Shown one piece after another: positions 36,090 through 45,885 of a stretch of 64,000 bases of DNA. A program made the position numbers and the translations under genes. Origin of the DNA: Gammaproteobacteria bacterium (GTDB lineage Bacteria; Pseudomonadota; Gammaproteobacteria; UBA6429; Thiohalophilaceae); assembly GCA_016194635.1 (NCBI GenBank), contig JACQBC010000026.1, positions 124,001 to 188,000 of the forward strand, in the 5' to 3' direction. Below the pieces are notes generated by a model. It saw only the letters and a list, made by a program, of their open reading frames with translations. It did not search any database and was not told the origin of the DNA. Every line of letters starts with the position of its first letter. The first letter of the stretch is position 1.

Positions 36090-36800
36090 TTAAATGGATT
36101 TTTGGCAATGTAGCAAATAATTTACCGCCACGTCGTATCCCAAACGATACCGTTGGGTGAAGGGATTGTAGGTCATTCCAGTGAGTTCACGCAGGGTTAA
36201 ATGTGCCGCCCGGCACCAGCGGTCTAACTCGGAGGGCTTGATAAACTTGCGGTATTCGTGGGTGCCCTTGGGGAGCAGATTCAGCAAGTATTCCGCGCCG
36301 AGGATCGCGAACACAAAGGCGCGTGGATTGCGATTGAGAGTGGAAAAAAACACCTGGCCTCCGGGTTTGACCAAGGCCGCGCAGGCGACGACGACCGAGG
36401 TGGGGTTGGGGACGTGTTCGAGCATTTCCATGCAAGTGACGGTATCAAAACTCGCCGGCTGTTGTTGCGCGAGTTGTTCGGCGGTGATTTTTTGATAGTC
36501 GACCGCGATTTTAGATTCGTGTTGATGTAATCGCGCAACTGCCAGCGGCGCGTCACCCATGTCGATACCCAGTACGTTTGCACCGCGCTGAGCCATGGCC
36601 TCGCTTAAGAGACCACCACCACAACCCACGTCCAATACCCGCTTTCCGGACAAGGGAGCGCGCCGATCGATGTAATTCAACCGCAGTGGGTTGATTTCGT
36701 GCAGCGGTTTAAACTCGCCGTGCGGATCCCACCAGCGTTCCGCGAGGGCGGCGAATTTATTGATTTCACTTGGATCGACGTTTAAGGGTTCTGGATTCAT
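36090..36800 (-). CDS. ubiG: Ubiquinone biosynthesis O-methyltransferase
   Basis: UbiG performs both O-methylations of ubiquinone synthesis using SAM. The 236-residue protein begins [38 protein letters not shown], a strongly conserved UbiG N-terminus. The SAM motif is [17 protein letters not shown], and [13 protein letters not shown] follows. ATG 36800 overlaps the mtaD stop (ATGA), which fixes the start. Ubiquinone points to aerobic or at least quinone-linked respiration. Confidence 0.96.
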   Translation of the reverse strand: MNPEPLNVDPSEINKFAALAERWWDPHGEFKPLHEINPLRLNYIDRRAPLSGKRVLDVGCGGGLLSEAMAQRGANVLGIDMGDAPLAVARLHQHESKIAVDYQKITAEQLAQQQPASFDTVTCMEMLEHVPNPTSVVVACAALVKPGGQVFFSTLNRNPRAFVFAILGAEYLLNLLPKGTHEYRKFIKPSELDRWCRAAHLTLRELTGMTYNPFTQRYRLGYDVAVNYLLHCQKSI

Positions 36801-38107
36801 GTAGTGACCAAAATATGTTGCCATTCGTTGACCTTGCTGAGAATTTCATGGCTGTCCAAGGTGATTAACTGACGATCCTTCATGAGTTGTTTACCGGCCA
36901 CCCACAGATCCGTCACGTGCTGGCGGCCAGTGGCATAAACCAATTGTGACACCGGATTAAAAACGGGCAATGTTTCGACGCTATCTAATTTAATCGCAAT
37001 AATATCCGCGGCCTTATTCGCCTCAAGACTGCCGATATGATCCTCCAGACCCAGGGCGCGGGCGGAGTTGATTGTGGCCATGCGTAATACCGATTCGGCG
37101 TCCGCAGCGCGGGCATCGTGGGCGACAGCTTTGGCCAGTAACGCTGCGCTACGCATTTCGCCGAACATGTCGAGGTCATTATTGCTGGCGGCGCCGTCGG
37201 TTCCCAAACCGACGTTAACCCCCGCCCTCATCAATTTATGTAATGGGCAAAACCCGCTGGCGAGTTTGAGGTTGGATTCGGGGCAGTGCAACACCTGCAC
37301 GCCTTGACGCACCAGTAGCGCTATTTCGTCATCCAGCAACTGGGTCATGTGTACCGCTAATAAGCGCGGGCTTAATAACCCCAATTGATGTAAACGCTGC
37401 AGCGGCCGGATGCCCTGCTGTGCTACCGCCTGCTCAACCTCGGCAGCGGTTTCGTGTACGTGCATGTGGATCGGAATGTCCAGTTCTTCGGCATAGGTGG
37501 CAATTTCTTGCAGCGGGGCGTCACTGACGGTGTAGGGTGCGTGGGGGGCAAAGGCGGTGGTGAGTAACTGCCGGCTGCGTAATTGATCGTGTAATTGCAA
37601 GCCTTTATGTAAGTATTCCTTGGCATTTTGTGCGTAGGCCGAGGGGAAGTCGATCATGATCAGGCCGATCACCGCGCGCATTCCCGCCAATTCCACCGCG
37701 CGCGCGGTTTGCTCTGGGAAGAAATACATATCATTAAAACAGGTAATACCCCCGCGGATCATTTCCGCGCACGCATGCAGGCTGCCGTCATAGACAAAGT
37801 TGGGGCTTACCAATTTACGCTCGGCGGGCCAAATATGTTCTTGTAACCAGGTCATCAGGGGTAAATCATCCGCATAACCGCGCAGTGGATTCATCGCCGC
37901 GTGGGTGTGGGCATTGATTAATCCGGGCATGAGTACGTGGTGTTGCAGGCTAACCTGGGTTTGGGCGTGATAGTTGTCGAGCTGTGATTGGGGTAACAAT
38001 GCCAGGATCCGTCCATTGTGAATCGCAATGGCGTAGTTTTCATAGACCGTGTGGGCGGGTTCAATCGGGATGACCCACCGGGCGAGCAACAAGGTATCAA
38101 TGTTCAT
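36797..38107 (-). CDS. mtaD: 5-methylthioadenosine/S-adenosylhomocysteine deaminase
   Basis: A 436-residue amidohydrolase. [17 protein letters not shown] holds the HxH metal ligands, [13 protein letters not shown] the next His, and [20 protein letters not shown] the catalytic Asp. The enzyme deaminates methylthioadenosine to methylthioinosine, the Pseudomonas-type entry into methionine salvage. It is divergent from mtnA, which acts two steps later, across 55 bases. ATG 38107 is chosen because the protein then starts [14 protein letters not shown] as in relatives; an in-frame start further upstream would run into mtnA. Confidence 0.94.
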   Translation of the reverse strand: MNIDTLLLARWVIPIEPAHTVYENYAIAIHNGRILALLPQSQLDNYHAQTQVSLQHHVLMPGLINAHTHAAMNPLRGYADDLPLMTWLQEHIWPAERKLVSPNFVYDGSLHACAEMIRGGITCFNDMYFFPEQTARAVELAGMRAVIGLIMIDFPSAYAQNAKEYLHKGLQLHDQLRSRQLLTTAFAPHAPYTVSDAPLQEIATYAEELDIPIHMHVHETAAEVEQAVAQQGIRPLQRLHQLGLLSPRLLAVHMTQLLDDEIALLVRQGVQVLHCPESNLKLASGFCPLHKLMRAGVNVGLGTDGAASNNDLDMFGEMRSAALLAKAVAHDARAADAESVLRMATINSARALGLEDHIGSLEANKAADIIAIKLDSVETLPVFNPVSQLVYATGRQHVTDLWVAGKQLMKDRQLITLDSHEILSKVNEWQHILVTT

Positions 38108-38162
38108 GTCGGCAAGTTTCCAGTATCCTAGCCGTGGTTTCAAGTCACTTGCGAGTAAGAGC

Positions 38163-39215
38163 ATGTTATTCGATACGATTCGCGCCATTCGTTGGGAAAA
38201 TGATCACTTGTACTTGCTGGATCAACGGCGCCTACCCCAGGAGCGTCATACGCTGGAATGTACACAGGTGACGCAGGTGGCGGAGGCCATTACCCAGATG
38301 GTGGTGCGCGGTGCCCCCGCGATTGGTATCACTGCGGCTTACGGCGTGGTGATCGCCGCAAGGATGCGCTACGCTCAAGCGGGCAAACCCTGGAAAACCG
38401 CGATTGCCCAGGATATCGATTTACTGGCCAGGACCCGTCCCACCGCGGTGAATTTATTCTGGGCACTCGAACACATGCGCGAATTAATCGCGCACTTACC
38501 TGAAGATCAAGATCCCGTGGCTGCTTTGCTGCATTTGGCACGCCAACTCCATAGCGACGATATTACCGCCAATCAGCATATGGGTCGGTTAGGAGCGGAG
38601 TTGATCACGGCGGGCGCTATAATTCTAACCCATTGCAATACCGGCTCGTTGGCCACCGGTGGTTTTGGTACCGCCCTGGGGGTGATCCGCCAGGCATATG
38701 CAGATCACAAAATTGCAAAGCTATTTGCGGATGAAACCCGGCCCTGGCTACAGGGTTCCCGGCTCACGGCCTGGGAATTAGTCCAAGATAATATCCCCGT
38801 GACCTTGATCGCCGAAGGCGCGGCGGCCTTTTTGATGCAACAACAGCAAGTGCAGTGGGTCATCGTCGGCGCGGATCGCATTACCGCCAACGGGGATGTG
38901 GCGAATAAAATCGGCACCTACGGTTTGGCGGTGTTGGCCCGTCAGCATGGGGTTAAATTCATGGTGGTCGCGCCCACGTCGACACTGGATATGAGCTTAC
39001 CCGAGGGTGCGGCGATTCCCATCGAAACCCGCGGGGAGAGCGAGCTATTACAGTTGGGGCCGCAACGCTTGGCTCCTGCAGGGGTGGCGGCTTGGAATCC
39101 CGTATTTGATGTCACCCCGGCCGGATTAATCGATGCCATTGTCACGGAACGTGGGGTAGTCACTCAGCCGGATCGGCAGAAGCTATTGGCCATGATGCAA
39201 AACAGTGTAAATTAA
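38163..39215 (+). CDS. mtnA: S-methyl-5-thioribose-1-phosphate isomerase
   Basis: MtnA isomerises methylthioribose-1-phosphate to the ribulose form in methionine salvage. The 350-residue chain shows [11 protein letters not shown] at the start, [47 protein letters not shown] with the catalytic Cys, and [21 protein letters not shown] with the catalytic Asp. Its upstream in-frame extension overlaps mtaD and is discarded. A 181-base gap with the gyrA promoter follows. Confidence 0.96.
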   Translation: MLFDTIRAIRWENDHLYLLDQRRLPQERHTLECTQVTQVAEAITQMVVRGAPAIGITAAYGVVIAARMRYAQAGKPWKTAIAQDIDLLARTRPTAVNLFWALEHMRELIAHLPEDQDPVAALLHLARQLHSDDITANQHMGRLGAELITAGAIILTHCNTGSLATGGFGTALGVIRQAYADHKIAKLFADETRPWLQGSRLTAWELVQDNIPVTLIAEGAAAFLMQQQQVQWVIVGADRITANGDVANKIGTYGLAVLARQHGVKFMVVAPTSTLDMSLPEGAAIPIETRGESELLQLGPQRLAPAGVAAWNPVFDVTPAGLIDAIVTERGVVTQPDRQKLLAMMQNSVN

Positions 39216-39292
39216 TTTACCTATCGTGGATTAAGCGCTTTATTTCAACTCTGGGATTGGATTGTGGCAATGTCGTGGGGGGAGGCTTATGG

Positions 39293-39298
39293 TATACT
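39293..39298 (+). promoter_or_regulatory. Likely -10 box of gyrA
   Basis: TATACT about 100 bases before the gyrA start, in the 181-base gap after mtnA. The -35 region at standard spacing (ATGTCG) is weak. No strong ribosome binding site is seen before the gyrA ATG. Confidence 0.4.
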
Positions 39299-39396
39299 GC
39301 CGCCTAATCCTAGTCAGGATTCGACTCCGTGGATAAAGCCAACTGACGGGATAGATAACTTAACATTATATATAACTCACGGTTAGCGGACCCAGC

Positions 39397-41928
39397 ATGG
39401 TCGATTTTGCCAAAGAAGTCCTTTCCATTAATCTCGAAGAGGAGATGCGGAAGTCCTACCTCGACTACGCCATGAGCGTGATCGTGGGTCGCGCCCTGCC
39501 GGACGTGCGCGACGGCTTAAAACCGGTCCACCGGCGGGTGTTGTTCGCCATGCGTGAGTTGGGTAACGACTGGAACCGCGCCTATAAAAAATCCGCCCGC
39601 GTGGTCGGTGATGTGATCGGTAAATACCATCCGCACGGTGACGTGGCGGTGTACGATACTATCGTACGCATGGCGCAACCTTTTTCACTGCGCTACATGC
39701 TGGTCGATGGCCAAGGCAACTTTGGTTCAATCGACGGTGATGCGCCGGCGGCAATGCGTTATACCGAAGTGCGTATGTCGCGTATTGCCCATGAGTTGCT
39801 GGCTGATATCGATCGCGAAACTGTCGATTTTGTTCCCAACTATGACGAATCGGAACGCGAACCCACCATCTTACCCTCGCGGCTGCCGAACTTATTGATC
39901 AACGGTTCGGCCGGTATCGCCGTGGGCATGGCCACCAATATTCCACCCCATAATATCTCCGAGATCATCAATGCCTGTTTGGCTTTGATCGATAAACCGA
40001 CGACGAGCATCATCGAAATCATGCAATTAGTGCCGGGGCCGGATTTCCCCACCGCCGGTATTATCAACGGCGCGCGCGGCATCGCCGAGGCTTATGCCAC
40101 CGGTCGCGGACGCATCTTGGTACGCGCCCGTACCCACGTTGAAACCGATGCCAAGAACGGCAAACATACCATCATCGTTACCGAATTACCGTATCAAGTG
40201 AATAAGGCGCGGTTGCTGGAGCGGATCGCCGAGTTGGTTAAAGACAAGAAACTGGACGGTATTACCGAATTACGCGACGAGTCGGACAAAGACGGGATGC
40301 GCATGGTTATTGAACTGCGCCGTGGTGAGGTTGCTGAGGTAGTCCTCAATAATCTCTACCAACAAACCCAATTGCAAAGTGTGTTTGGTATCAACATGGT
40401 GGCCTTGGTTGACGGTCAACCGCAATTGCTCAATATCAAACAGATCCTCGAAGCTTTTATTCGGCACCGTCGTGAGGTCGTCACCCGCCGTACCATTTTT
40501 GATTTACGCAAGGCCCGTGAACGCGCTCATATCTTGGAAGGTTTGGCGGTGGCGCTTACCAATATCGATCCAATTATCGCCATGATCAAGGCGGCGGATA
40601 ATCCCGCCGCGGCCAAAGAAAAAATCATGTCGACCGCCTGGGCGCCGGGCATTGTGATGAAAATGTTGGAGCGTTCAGGGGCCGAGGCTTCTCGTCCTGA
40701 AGGGCTGCTCCCGGAATTTGGTTTGGTCAGCGGTAAATACCGGCTTTCCGATGCCCAGGCGCAGGCGATCCTGGATATGCGCTTGCATCGTCTCACCGGC
40801 CTTGAGCAAGACAAGATTTACAAGGAATACGAAGAATTCCTGGTGAAGATTCAAGAGTTATTGCGTATATTAAATTCTGGCGATCGCTTGATGGAAGTGA
40901 TCCGCGATGAATTGGTTGAGATTAAAACCCAATACGGCGACAAACGCCGTACTGAGATTATCGCCAGTCAAGAAGACCTCAGCATCGAAGACCTGATTAC
41001 CGAGGAAGATGTGGTGGTGACCCTGTCGCACGAAGGTTACGCCAAGTCACAGCCGGTATCGGCGTATTCAGCGCAACGCCGCGGCGGCAAGGGTAAAACC
41101 GCCACCACCGTGAAAGAAGAGGATTTTATCGACAAAATGTTCGTGGTGAATACCCACGACACGATTTTGTGTTTTTCCAACATCGGCAAAGTGTATTGGT
41201 TGAAAGTCTATGAATTACCGCAAGCCGGCCGCACCGCGCGCGGCAAACCGATCGTCAATCTGCTGCCCTTGTCCGAAGGTGAACGTATCAATGCGTTATT
41301 GCCGATCCGGGAATATTCCGAGGATAAATTCGTGTTCTTCTGCACCTCGGACGGTACTGTGAAGAAAACCCCCTTGACTGATTTTTCGCGGCCACGCTCT
41401 TCGGGTATTATCGCGGTGGAAATGCGCGCTGGGGATGCCTTGGTCGGTGTGGAATTGACCGAAGGTAACCAAGATATTTTAATTTTCAGTAGCGGCGGCA
41501 AGGCGGTGCGTTTCAACGAGCAGGATGTCCGTCCCATGGGACGCAATGCCGTAGGTGTACGTGGCATAAAGCTCAACGAGAATCAGAAAGTAATCTCGGT
41601 GTTACTGGCCAGTGAAGGCGATGTATTGACCGTAACCGAAAACGGCTACGGCAAGCGCACCCCGATCGCCGAATACCCGGTGCATGGTCGTGGCGGGGTA
41701 GGGGTGATTTCGATTCAAACCTCGGCGCGCAATGGCGAAGTGACCGCCGCCGAGCTGGTGAAACCGGACGATGAGATTATGTTAATCACCAACGGTGGTA
41801 CCTTGGTGCGTACACGGGTGGATGAGATTTCGTCGATGGGGCGTAATACCCAAGGTGTGCGGTTGATTACGCTGTCGGAAAATGAGAAGTTAACCGGGGT
41901 GGAACGGATTGCGGCGGAAGCGGATTAA
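39397..41928 (+). CDS. gyrA: DNA gyrase subunit A
   Basis: The 843-residue breakage-reunion subunit of gyrase. The catalytic Tyr122 lies in [10 protein letters not shown], and residue numbers match E. coli exactly in the N-terminal domain. The quinolone-determining region reads [17 protein letters not shown]: Asp87 is kept but Ser83 is Val (codon 39643-39645). The C-terminal beta-pinwheel begins after about residue 520 and contains the GyrA box QRRGGKGK. GyrA works with GyrB, which is not in this window, to introduce negative supercoils. It is followed by two structured repeats rather than directly by another gene. Confidence 0.98.
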   Translation: MVDFAKEVLSINLEEEMRKSYLDYAMSVIVGRALPDVRDGLKPVHRRVLFAMRELGNDWNRAYKKSARVVGDVIGKYHPHGDVAVYDTIVRMAQPFSLRYMLVDGQGNFGSIDGDAPAAMRYTEVRMSRIAHELLADIDRETVDFVPNYDESEREPTILPSRLPNLLINGSAGIAVGMATNIPPHNISEIINACLALIDKPTTSIIEIMQLVPGPDFPTAGIINGARGIAEAYATGRGRILVRARTHVETDAKNGKHTIIVTELPYQVNKARLLERIAELVKDKKLDGITELRDESDKDGMRMVIELRRGEVAEVVLNNLYQQTQLQSVFGINMVALVDGQPQLLNIKQILEAFIRHRREVVTRRTIFDLRKARERAHILEGLAVALTNIDPIIAMIKAADNPAAAKEKIMSTAWAPGIVMKMLERSGAEASRPEGLLPEFGLVSGKYRLSDAQAQAILDMRLHRLTGLEQDKIYKEYEEFLVKIQELLRILNSGDRLMEVIRDELVEIKTQYGDKRRTEIIASQEDLSIEDLITEEDVVVTLSHEGYAKSQPVSAYSAQRRGGKGKTATTVKEEDFIDKMFVVNTHDTILCFSNIGKVYWLKVYELPQAGRTARGKPIVNLLPLSEGERINALLPIREYSEDKFVFFCTSDGTVKKTPLTDFSRPRSSGIIAVEMRAGDALVGVELTEGNQDILIFSSGGKAVRFNEQDVRPMGRNAVGVRGIKLNENQKVISVLLASEGDVLTVTENGYGKRTPIAEYPVHGRGGVGVISIQTSARNGEVTAAELVKPDDEIMLITNGGTLVRTRVDEISSMGRNTQGVRLITLSENEKLTGVERIAAEAD

Positions 41929-41942
41929 GGTTGATCGTTGAA

Positions 41943-42056
41943 TTCACCATCGGTCTGGTTCCCCTGCCGTGACTCGCTGTAAATACCTCTCTGTACGCGC
42001 GGCCGCCGCATCCCTGCGGCCGACGGTCACGGCAGGGGGACCAGACCGTTGGTGAA
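41943..42056. repeat. Structured intergenic repeat, copy 3 (near-perfect long hairpin)
   Basis: Arms 41943-41973 and 42026-42056 pair over 31 bases with only one true mismatch and one G-T pair. The 52-base interior holds the conserved segment TCGCTGTAAATACCTCTCTG and a GC-rich apical hairpin GGCCGC/GCGGCC around GCATCCCTGC. It starts 14 bases after the gyrA stop, so in RNA it would also form a massive 3' hairpin. Confidence 0.85.
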
Positions 42057-42113
42057 GGCTAAGGCTAGCGTCGTAGTGGTAGGTCAGATTTATACCCGTT
42101 ACTCATGAGGCGT

Positions 42114-42218
42114 ATGGAAAGGATACCTCCCACCAAGACCGTCCGCCGCAGGGATGCTGCTGTCGAGTCTACAGGGAGGGATTGACGGCGTGTCTTGGTG
42201 GGGGGGTATCCTTTCCAT
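42114..42218. repeat. Structured intergenic repeat, copy 4 (opposite orientation)
   Basis: Arms 42114-42139 and 42192-42218 pair almost fully (one bulge, one wobble), but their sequence (ATGGAAAGGATACC...) is unrelated to that of copy 3. The interior, read on the minus strand, is again GCCGT-AAT-CCTCCCTGTAGACTC followed by GCAGCATCCCTGC. Copies 3 and 4 sit back to back in the 402-base gap between gyrA and serC. The rest of the gap, up to the serC ribosome binding site, shows no gene. Confidence 0.82.
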
Positions 42219-42330
42219 GTGACTCAGTAATAAGATGCTTTAGTTCAACCTAGATTGTAATTGGGTTTGCAGGTAAAGCAATCCAGAAAAATGACCCGAT
42301 AGGTTTAATGAAATTTAAGGAGATATAGTA

Positions 42331-43413
42331 ATGACACGTGTATTTAATTTCAGTGCGGGTCCGGCGGTGTTGCCGCAGTCGGTGCTTGAACGTGCCCGTG
42401 ATGAAATGCTGGATTGGCAGGGTAGCGGTATGTCGGTGATGGAGATGAGTCACCGCGACAAGGATTTTATCAGTATCGCGACAAAGGCCGAGGCGGATCT
42501 GCGCGAGTTAATGAATATTTCCAATGATTACGCGGTGTTGTTTTTACAAGGCGGTGCGACGCTGCAGTTTTCGATGATCCCAATGAATTTGCTGCGCGGT
42601 AAAACCAAGGCCGACTATTTACAAACCGGTTCGTGGTCGGTAGGCGCGGTGAAAGAAGCCAAGCGTTATTGCCAGGTGAATTTGGCGGTGAATACCGAGG
42701 CGAGTAAGTTCACGACGATTCCACCGCGCGTGGAGTGGAAACTCGATCCACAGGCGGCCTATGTGCACTATACACCAAATGAAACCATTCATGGGGTGGA
42801 GTTTCATACCGTTCCAAATACCGGGGATGTGCCGCTGGTGGCGGATATGTCGTCGACGATTTTGTCCCGCCCGGTGGATGTGAGTAAGTTCGGAATGATC
42901 TATGCCGGGGCACAAAAAAATATTGGTCCCGCCGGGTTAACGGTGGTGATCGTGCGTAAGGATCTGCTTGGCCACACCTTGCCGAATACTCCGGCCTTGT
43001 TGGATTATCAAAAACAAGCCGAGGGTGGTTCGATGATCAATACGCCACCGACCTTTGGTTGGTATCTGGCGGGTTTGATTTTTGAATGGATCAAACAACA
43101 GGGTGGTTTAGCAGGGATGGCGAAGCTGAATGAACGTAAGGCACAAAAGCTTTATAAGGCGATTGATGGTTCAGGATTTTATCGTAATCCGGTTGATCCC
43201 GCTTGCCGGTCGTGGATGAATGTGCCGTTTGTGTTACCGCGTGAGGAATTGGATAAAGCTTTTTTGAGTGAAGCGGCTAAATTGGGTTTGACGACGTTGA
43301 AGGGTCACCGTTCGGTCGGTGGGATGCGGGCGAGCATTTATAATGCGATGCCGGAAGCGGGTGTGGATGCGTTGATTGCGTTTATGCAGGATTTCGCCAA
43401 ACGCAACGGATAG
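42331..43413 (+). CDS. serC: Phosphoserine aminotransferase
   Basis: SerC transaminates 3-phosphohydroxypyruvate to phosphoserine, and also acts in pyridoxal phosphate synthesis in many gammaproteobacteria. The 360-residue protein starts RVFNFSAGPAVLPQSVLE, with LFLQGGATLQFSMIPMNL, the PLP Lys in YAGAQKNIGPAG, and GGMRASIYNAMP near the end. AAGGAGA lies 7 bases before the ATG. It starts the serine/aromatic amino-acid gene run and is separated from serA by another repeat. Confidence 0.97.
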   Translation: MTRVFNFSAGPAVLPQSVLERARDEMLDWQGSGMSVMEMSHRDKDFISIATKAEADLRELMNISNDYAVLFLQGGATLQFSMIPMNLLRGKTKADYLQTGSWSVGAVKEAKRYCQVNLAVNTEASKFTTIPPRVEWKLDPQAAYVHYTPNETIHGVEFHTVPNTGDVPLVADMSSTILSRPVDVSKFGMIYAGAQKNIGPAGLTVVIVRKDLLGHTLPNTPALLDYQKQAEGGSMINTPPTFGWYLAGLIFEWIKQQGGLAGMAKLNERKAQKLYKAIDGSGFYRNPVDPACRSWMNVPFVLPREELDKAFLSEAAKLGLTTLKGHRSVGGMRASIYNAMPEAGVDALIAFMQDFAKRNG

Positions 43414-43420
43414 TTGAAGT

Positions 43421-43590
43421 GCGGCCATCGGTCGAGCTGCCTCCACAGGTGATCGTCGGCGGCAGGGATGCCGCCGCCGAGCCTACACGAGGGCAAGGAT
43501 GCCCGAGGTAGAGCAATGCACGGAGCAATTGCCGAGGGATGTATTCACAGCGAGTCACGACAGGCGGTGTTCGGCCGGCTGCCGCGTGCC
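43421..43590. repeat. Structured intergenic repeat, copy 5 (interrupted)
   Basis: Read on the minus strand the core parts are present: GAGTC... with CGCTGTGAATACATCCCTC, then TGTAGGCTCGGCGGCGGC and GCATCCCTGC with its pairing partner. About 45 bases are inserted between the GAATACATCCCTC half and the TGTAGGCTC half. Arms are partly decayed. It fills the gap between serC and serA and ends about 40 bases before the serA start. Confidence 0.7.
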
Positions 43591-43630
43591 TAGCTGGTCA
43601 AACCCGAGGCATGAATTACAGGGTAAACCA

Positions 43631-44794
43631 ATGTACAAAATTTTAACCTTAAATAATATTTCCGTTTCCGGTCTGGAGCGTTTGCCGCGCGATAAATACG
43701 AGGTGGCCTCCGAGATTACTCATCCCGATGCGATTTTACTGCGTTCGTTTGATATGCATAACCTGCAACCGCCCCCTACGTTAAAAGCCGTCGGGCGCGC
43801 GGGTGCGGGAACCAATAATATTCCCATTCCAACTTTATCCAACCTTGGTATTGCCGTGTTTAACACCCCAGGTGCTAATGCCAACGCGGTGAAGGAATTG
43901 GTGTTGGCGGGAATGTTGATCGGTTGCCGGAATATCTGCGCGGCTTGGGATTTTTCGCGACAGCTGCAAGGGGATGACGCGTCGATTCATAAACAGGTCG
44001 AAGCGGGTAAAAAGAATTATGCCGGGTTTGAGTTACCGGGCCGGACCTTGGGTGTGATCGGGTTGGGCGCCATCGGTCGTAATGTGGCGAATATGGCGGT
44101 GCAGTTGGGCATGCGTGTGATCGGTTTTGATCCCGGTATCACCGTGGAAGGTGCGTGGCAATTATCTTCCAGTGTGGAGAAGGCGCATAGTGTTGACGCG
44201 GCGTTCGCCAAGTCGGATTTTATTAGCTTTCATGTGCCGTTGATCGATTCCACGCGTAAGATGGTTAACGCTGAGCGTCTCAAGATGATGAAACCCGGGG
44301 TGGTGTTGTTGAATTTTGCCCGCGAAGGCATTGTCGACGATCAAGCAGTGAGCGCGGCTATCACGGCGGGTAAGGTTTACGGTTACGTGTGCGATTTTCC
44401 CAGTAATTTATTAAAAAATCATCCCAAGGTCGTGACCCTGCCGCATTTGGGTGCCTCTACCCAAGAGGCCGAGGATAATTGCGCTATCATGGTGGCGGAA
44501 CAGGTACGTGATTATCTTGAAAATGGTAATATTAAGAATTCGGTGAATTTTCCCGAGGTGCGCATGGACCGCTCCGAAGGATTTCGGCTCAGCGTGGTCA
44601 ACGCCAATGTGCCGAACATGGTGGGGCAGATCTCCACGGCGATTGCGCAGGCGGGGTTGAATATCGTCGATATGCTGAATAAATCCCGCGGCGAGATGGC
44701 GTATACTTTGATTGATGTTAACAAGTCACCGGATGAAAGCTTGTTAAAGAAAATTCATCAAATTGCGGGTGTATTGGCGGTACGGGTTATTTAA
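43631..44794 (+). CDS. serA: D-3-phosphoglycerate dehydrogenase
   Basis: SerA oxidises 3-phosphoglycerate, the first step of serine synthesis; serC encodes the next enzyme. The 387-residue protein has AVGRAGAGTNNIPIPTLSNLGIAVFNTPGANANAVKELVLA, the Rossmann motif LGVIGLGAIGRNVANMA, the catalytic His in TLPHLGASTQEAEDN, and a C-terminal ACT domain (VNANVPNMVGQISTAIAQAGLNIVDML) for serine feedback. The frame is open back to 43499 through repeat DNA; MYKILTLNN at 43631 is the true start by family comparison. pheA follows after 8 bases. Confidence 0.95.
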   Translation: MYKILTLNNISVSGLERLPRDKYEVASEITHPDAILLRSFDMHNLQPPPTLKAVGRAGAGTNNIPIPTLSNLGIAVFNTPGANANAVKELVLAGMLIGCRNICAAWDFSRQLQGDDASIHKQVEAGKKNYAGFELPGRTLGVIGLGAIGRNVANMAVQLGMRVIGFDPGITVEGAWQLSSSVEKAHSVDAAFAKSDFISFHVPLIDSTRKMVNAERLKMMKPGVVLLNFAREGIVDDQAVSAAITAGKVYGYVCDFPSNLLKNHPKVVTLPHLGASTQEAEDNCAIMVAEQVRDYLENGNIKNSVNFPEVRMDRSEGFRLSVVNANVPNMVGQISTAIAQAGLNIVDMLNKSRGEMAYTLIDVNKSPDESLLKKIHQIAGVLAVRVI

Positions 44795-44802
44795 TCTACC
44801 TC

Positions 44803-45879
44803 ATGAGCGATGAATTAAAAAAAATGCGTGAGCGCATTGATGCCCTGGATGAGCAGATCCAGGCATTGATTAGCGAGCGTGCGCGTCTGGCGCAACAAAT
44901 CGCTCAGGCCAAACAAAATTCCAACGATGTGACTTTTTATCGTGCCGAACGCGAGGCGGAGGTATTACGCAAGGTCAAGGCGCGCAATCAGGGACCCTTA
45001 AGTGATGAAGAGATTACGCGTCTGTTCCGCGAGGTCATGTCGGTCTGCCTGGCGCTTGAACAACGTATGACAATAGCCTTCCTGGGGCCTGAGGGCACGT
45101 TTACCCAAGCCGCCGCATTAAAACATTTTGGTCATTCGGTTAAAACCCTGCCATTGGCGGCGATAAAAGATGTATTTCGCGAGGTCGAGTCGGGTGGCGC
45201 GTCCTATGGTGTCGTACCTGTAGAGAATTCAACCGAAGGGGTAATCAATCACACCTTGGATCAATTCATGAACTCACCGTTGAAGATTTGCGGCGAAGTG
45301 GAGTTGAGAATTCATCATTACTTAATGAGCAAATCCACATCACTTAAAGATATCCGCCGGGTATTCTCCCATCGTCAATCCTTGGCGCAGTGCCGTGAGT
45401 GGTTGGAAACCCACTTGCGTGATATTGAGCAACTGGAAGTCAGCAGTAACGCCGAGGCGGCTAAAATGGTGACAAAGGATTCACATGCCGCGGCGATCGC
45501 GGGTGAGGCGGCGGCTGATTTGTACGGCCTGAATATCCTCGAAACTAATATCGAAGACGAACCGGATAATACCACGCGTTTTCTGGTGATTGGCAAACGC
45601 GCCACCCCGCGCAGCGGAGTTGATAAAACCTCCCTATTGGTTTCCACCCACAATAAACCCGGTGCGTTATACGGCATTCTTGAACCCTTGTCGCGTAATG
45701 CGATTTCAATGACGCGTATCGAGTCGCGTCCATCGCGGCGCGCGATGTGGGATTATGTATTTTTTATTGATATCGAGGGGCATGTGGATGATCCAAATAT
45801 TACCCAGGCGTTGGCCGAGCTCGGCAAAGCCGCCAGTGTGGTTAAAGTGCTGGGTTCTTATCCTAAAGCGGTGTTGTAA
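44803..45879 (+). CDS. pheA: Chorismate mutase / prephenate dehydratase (P-protein)
   Basis: A bifunctional enzyme for phenylalanine synthesis. Residues 1-85 are an AroQ chorismate mutase (MRERIDALDEQIQALISERARLAQQI). From about 90 a prephenate dehydratase follows (IAFLGPEGTFTQAAALKHFG, VVPVENSTEGVINHTLDQF, NTTRFLVIG). The last 80 residues are an ACT domain with ESRPSR, which binds phenylalanine for feedback control. 358 residues is normal. It lies 8 bases after serA and 6 before hisC, so one transcript is likely. Confidence 0.97.
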   Translation: MSDELKKMRERIDALDEQIQALISERARLAQQIAQAKQNSNDVTFYRAEREAEVLRKVKARNQGPLSDEEITRLFREVMSVCLALEQRMTIAFLGPEGTFTQAAALKHFGHSVKTLPLAAIKDVFREVESGGASYGVVPVENSTEGVINHTLDQFMNSPLKICGEVELRIHHYLMSKSTSLKDIRRVFSHRQSLAQCREWLETHLRDIEQLEVSSNAEAAKMVTKDSHAAAIAGEAAADLYGLNILETNIEDEPDNTTRFLVIGKRATPRSGVDKTSLLVSTHNKPGALYGILEPLSRNAISMTRIESRPSRRAMWDYVFFIDIEGHVDDPNITQALAELGKAASVVKVLGSYPKAVL

Positions 45880-45885
45880 CGCGCT

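Noticed and set aside
43499-43630. N-terminal extension of serA (44 extra residues)
   Set aside because: It runs through repeat DNA and has no counterpart in SerA proteins, which begin at the position of MYKILTLNN.
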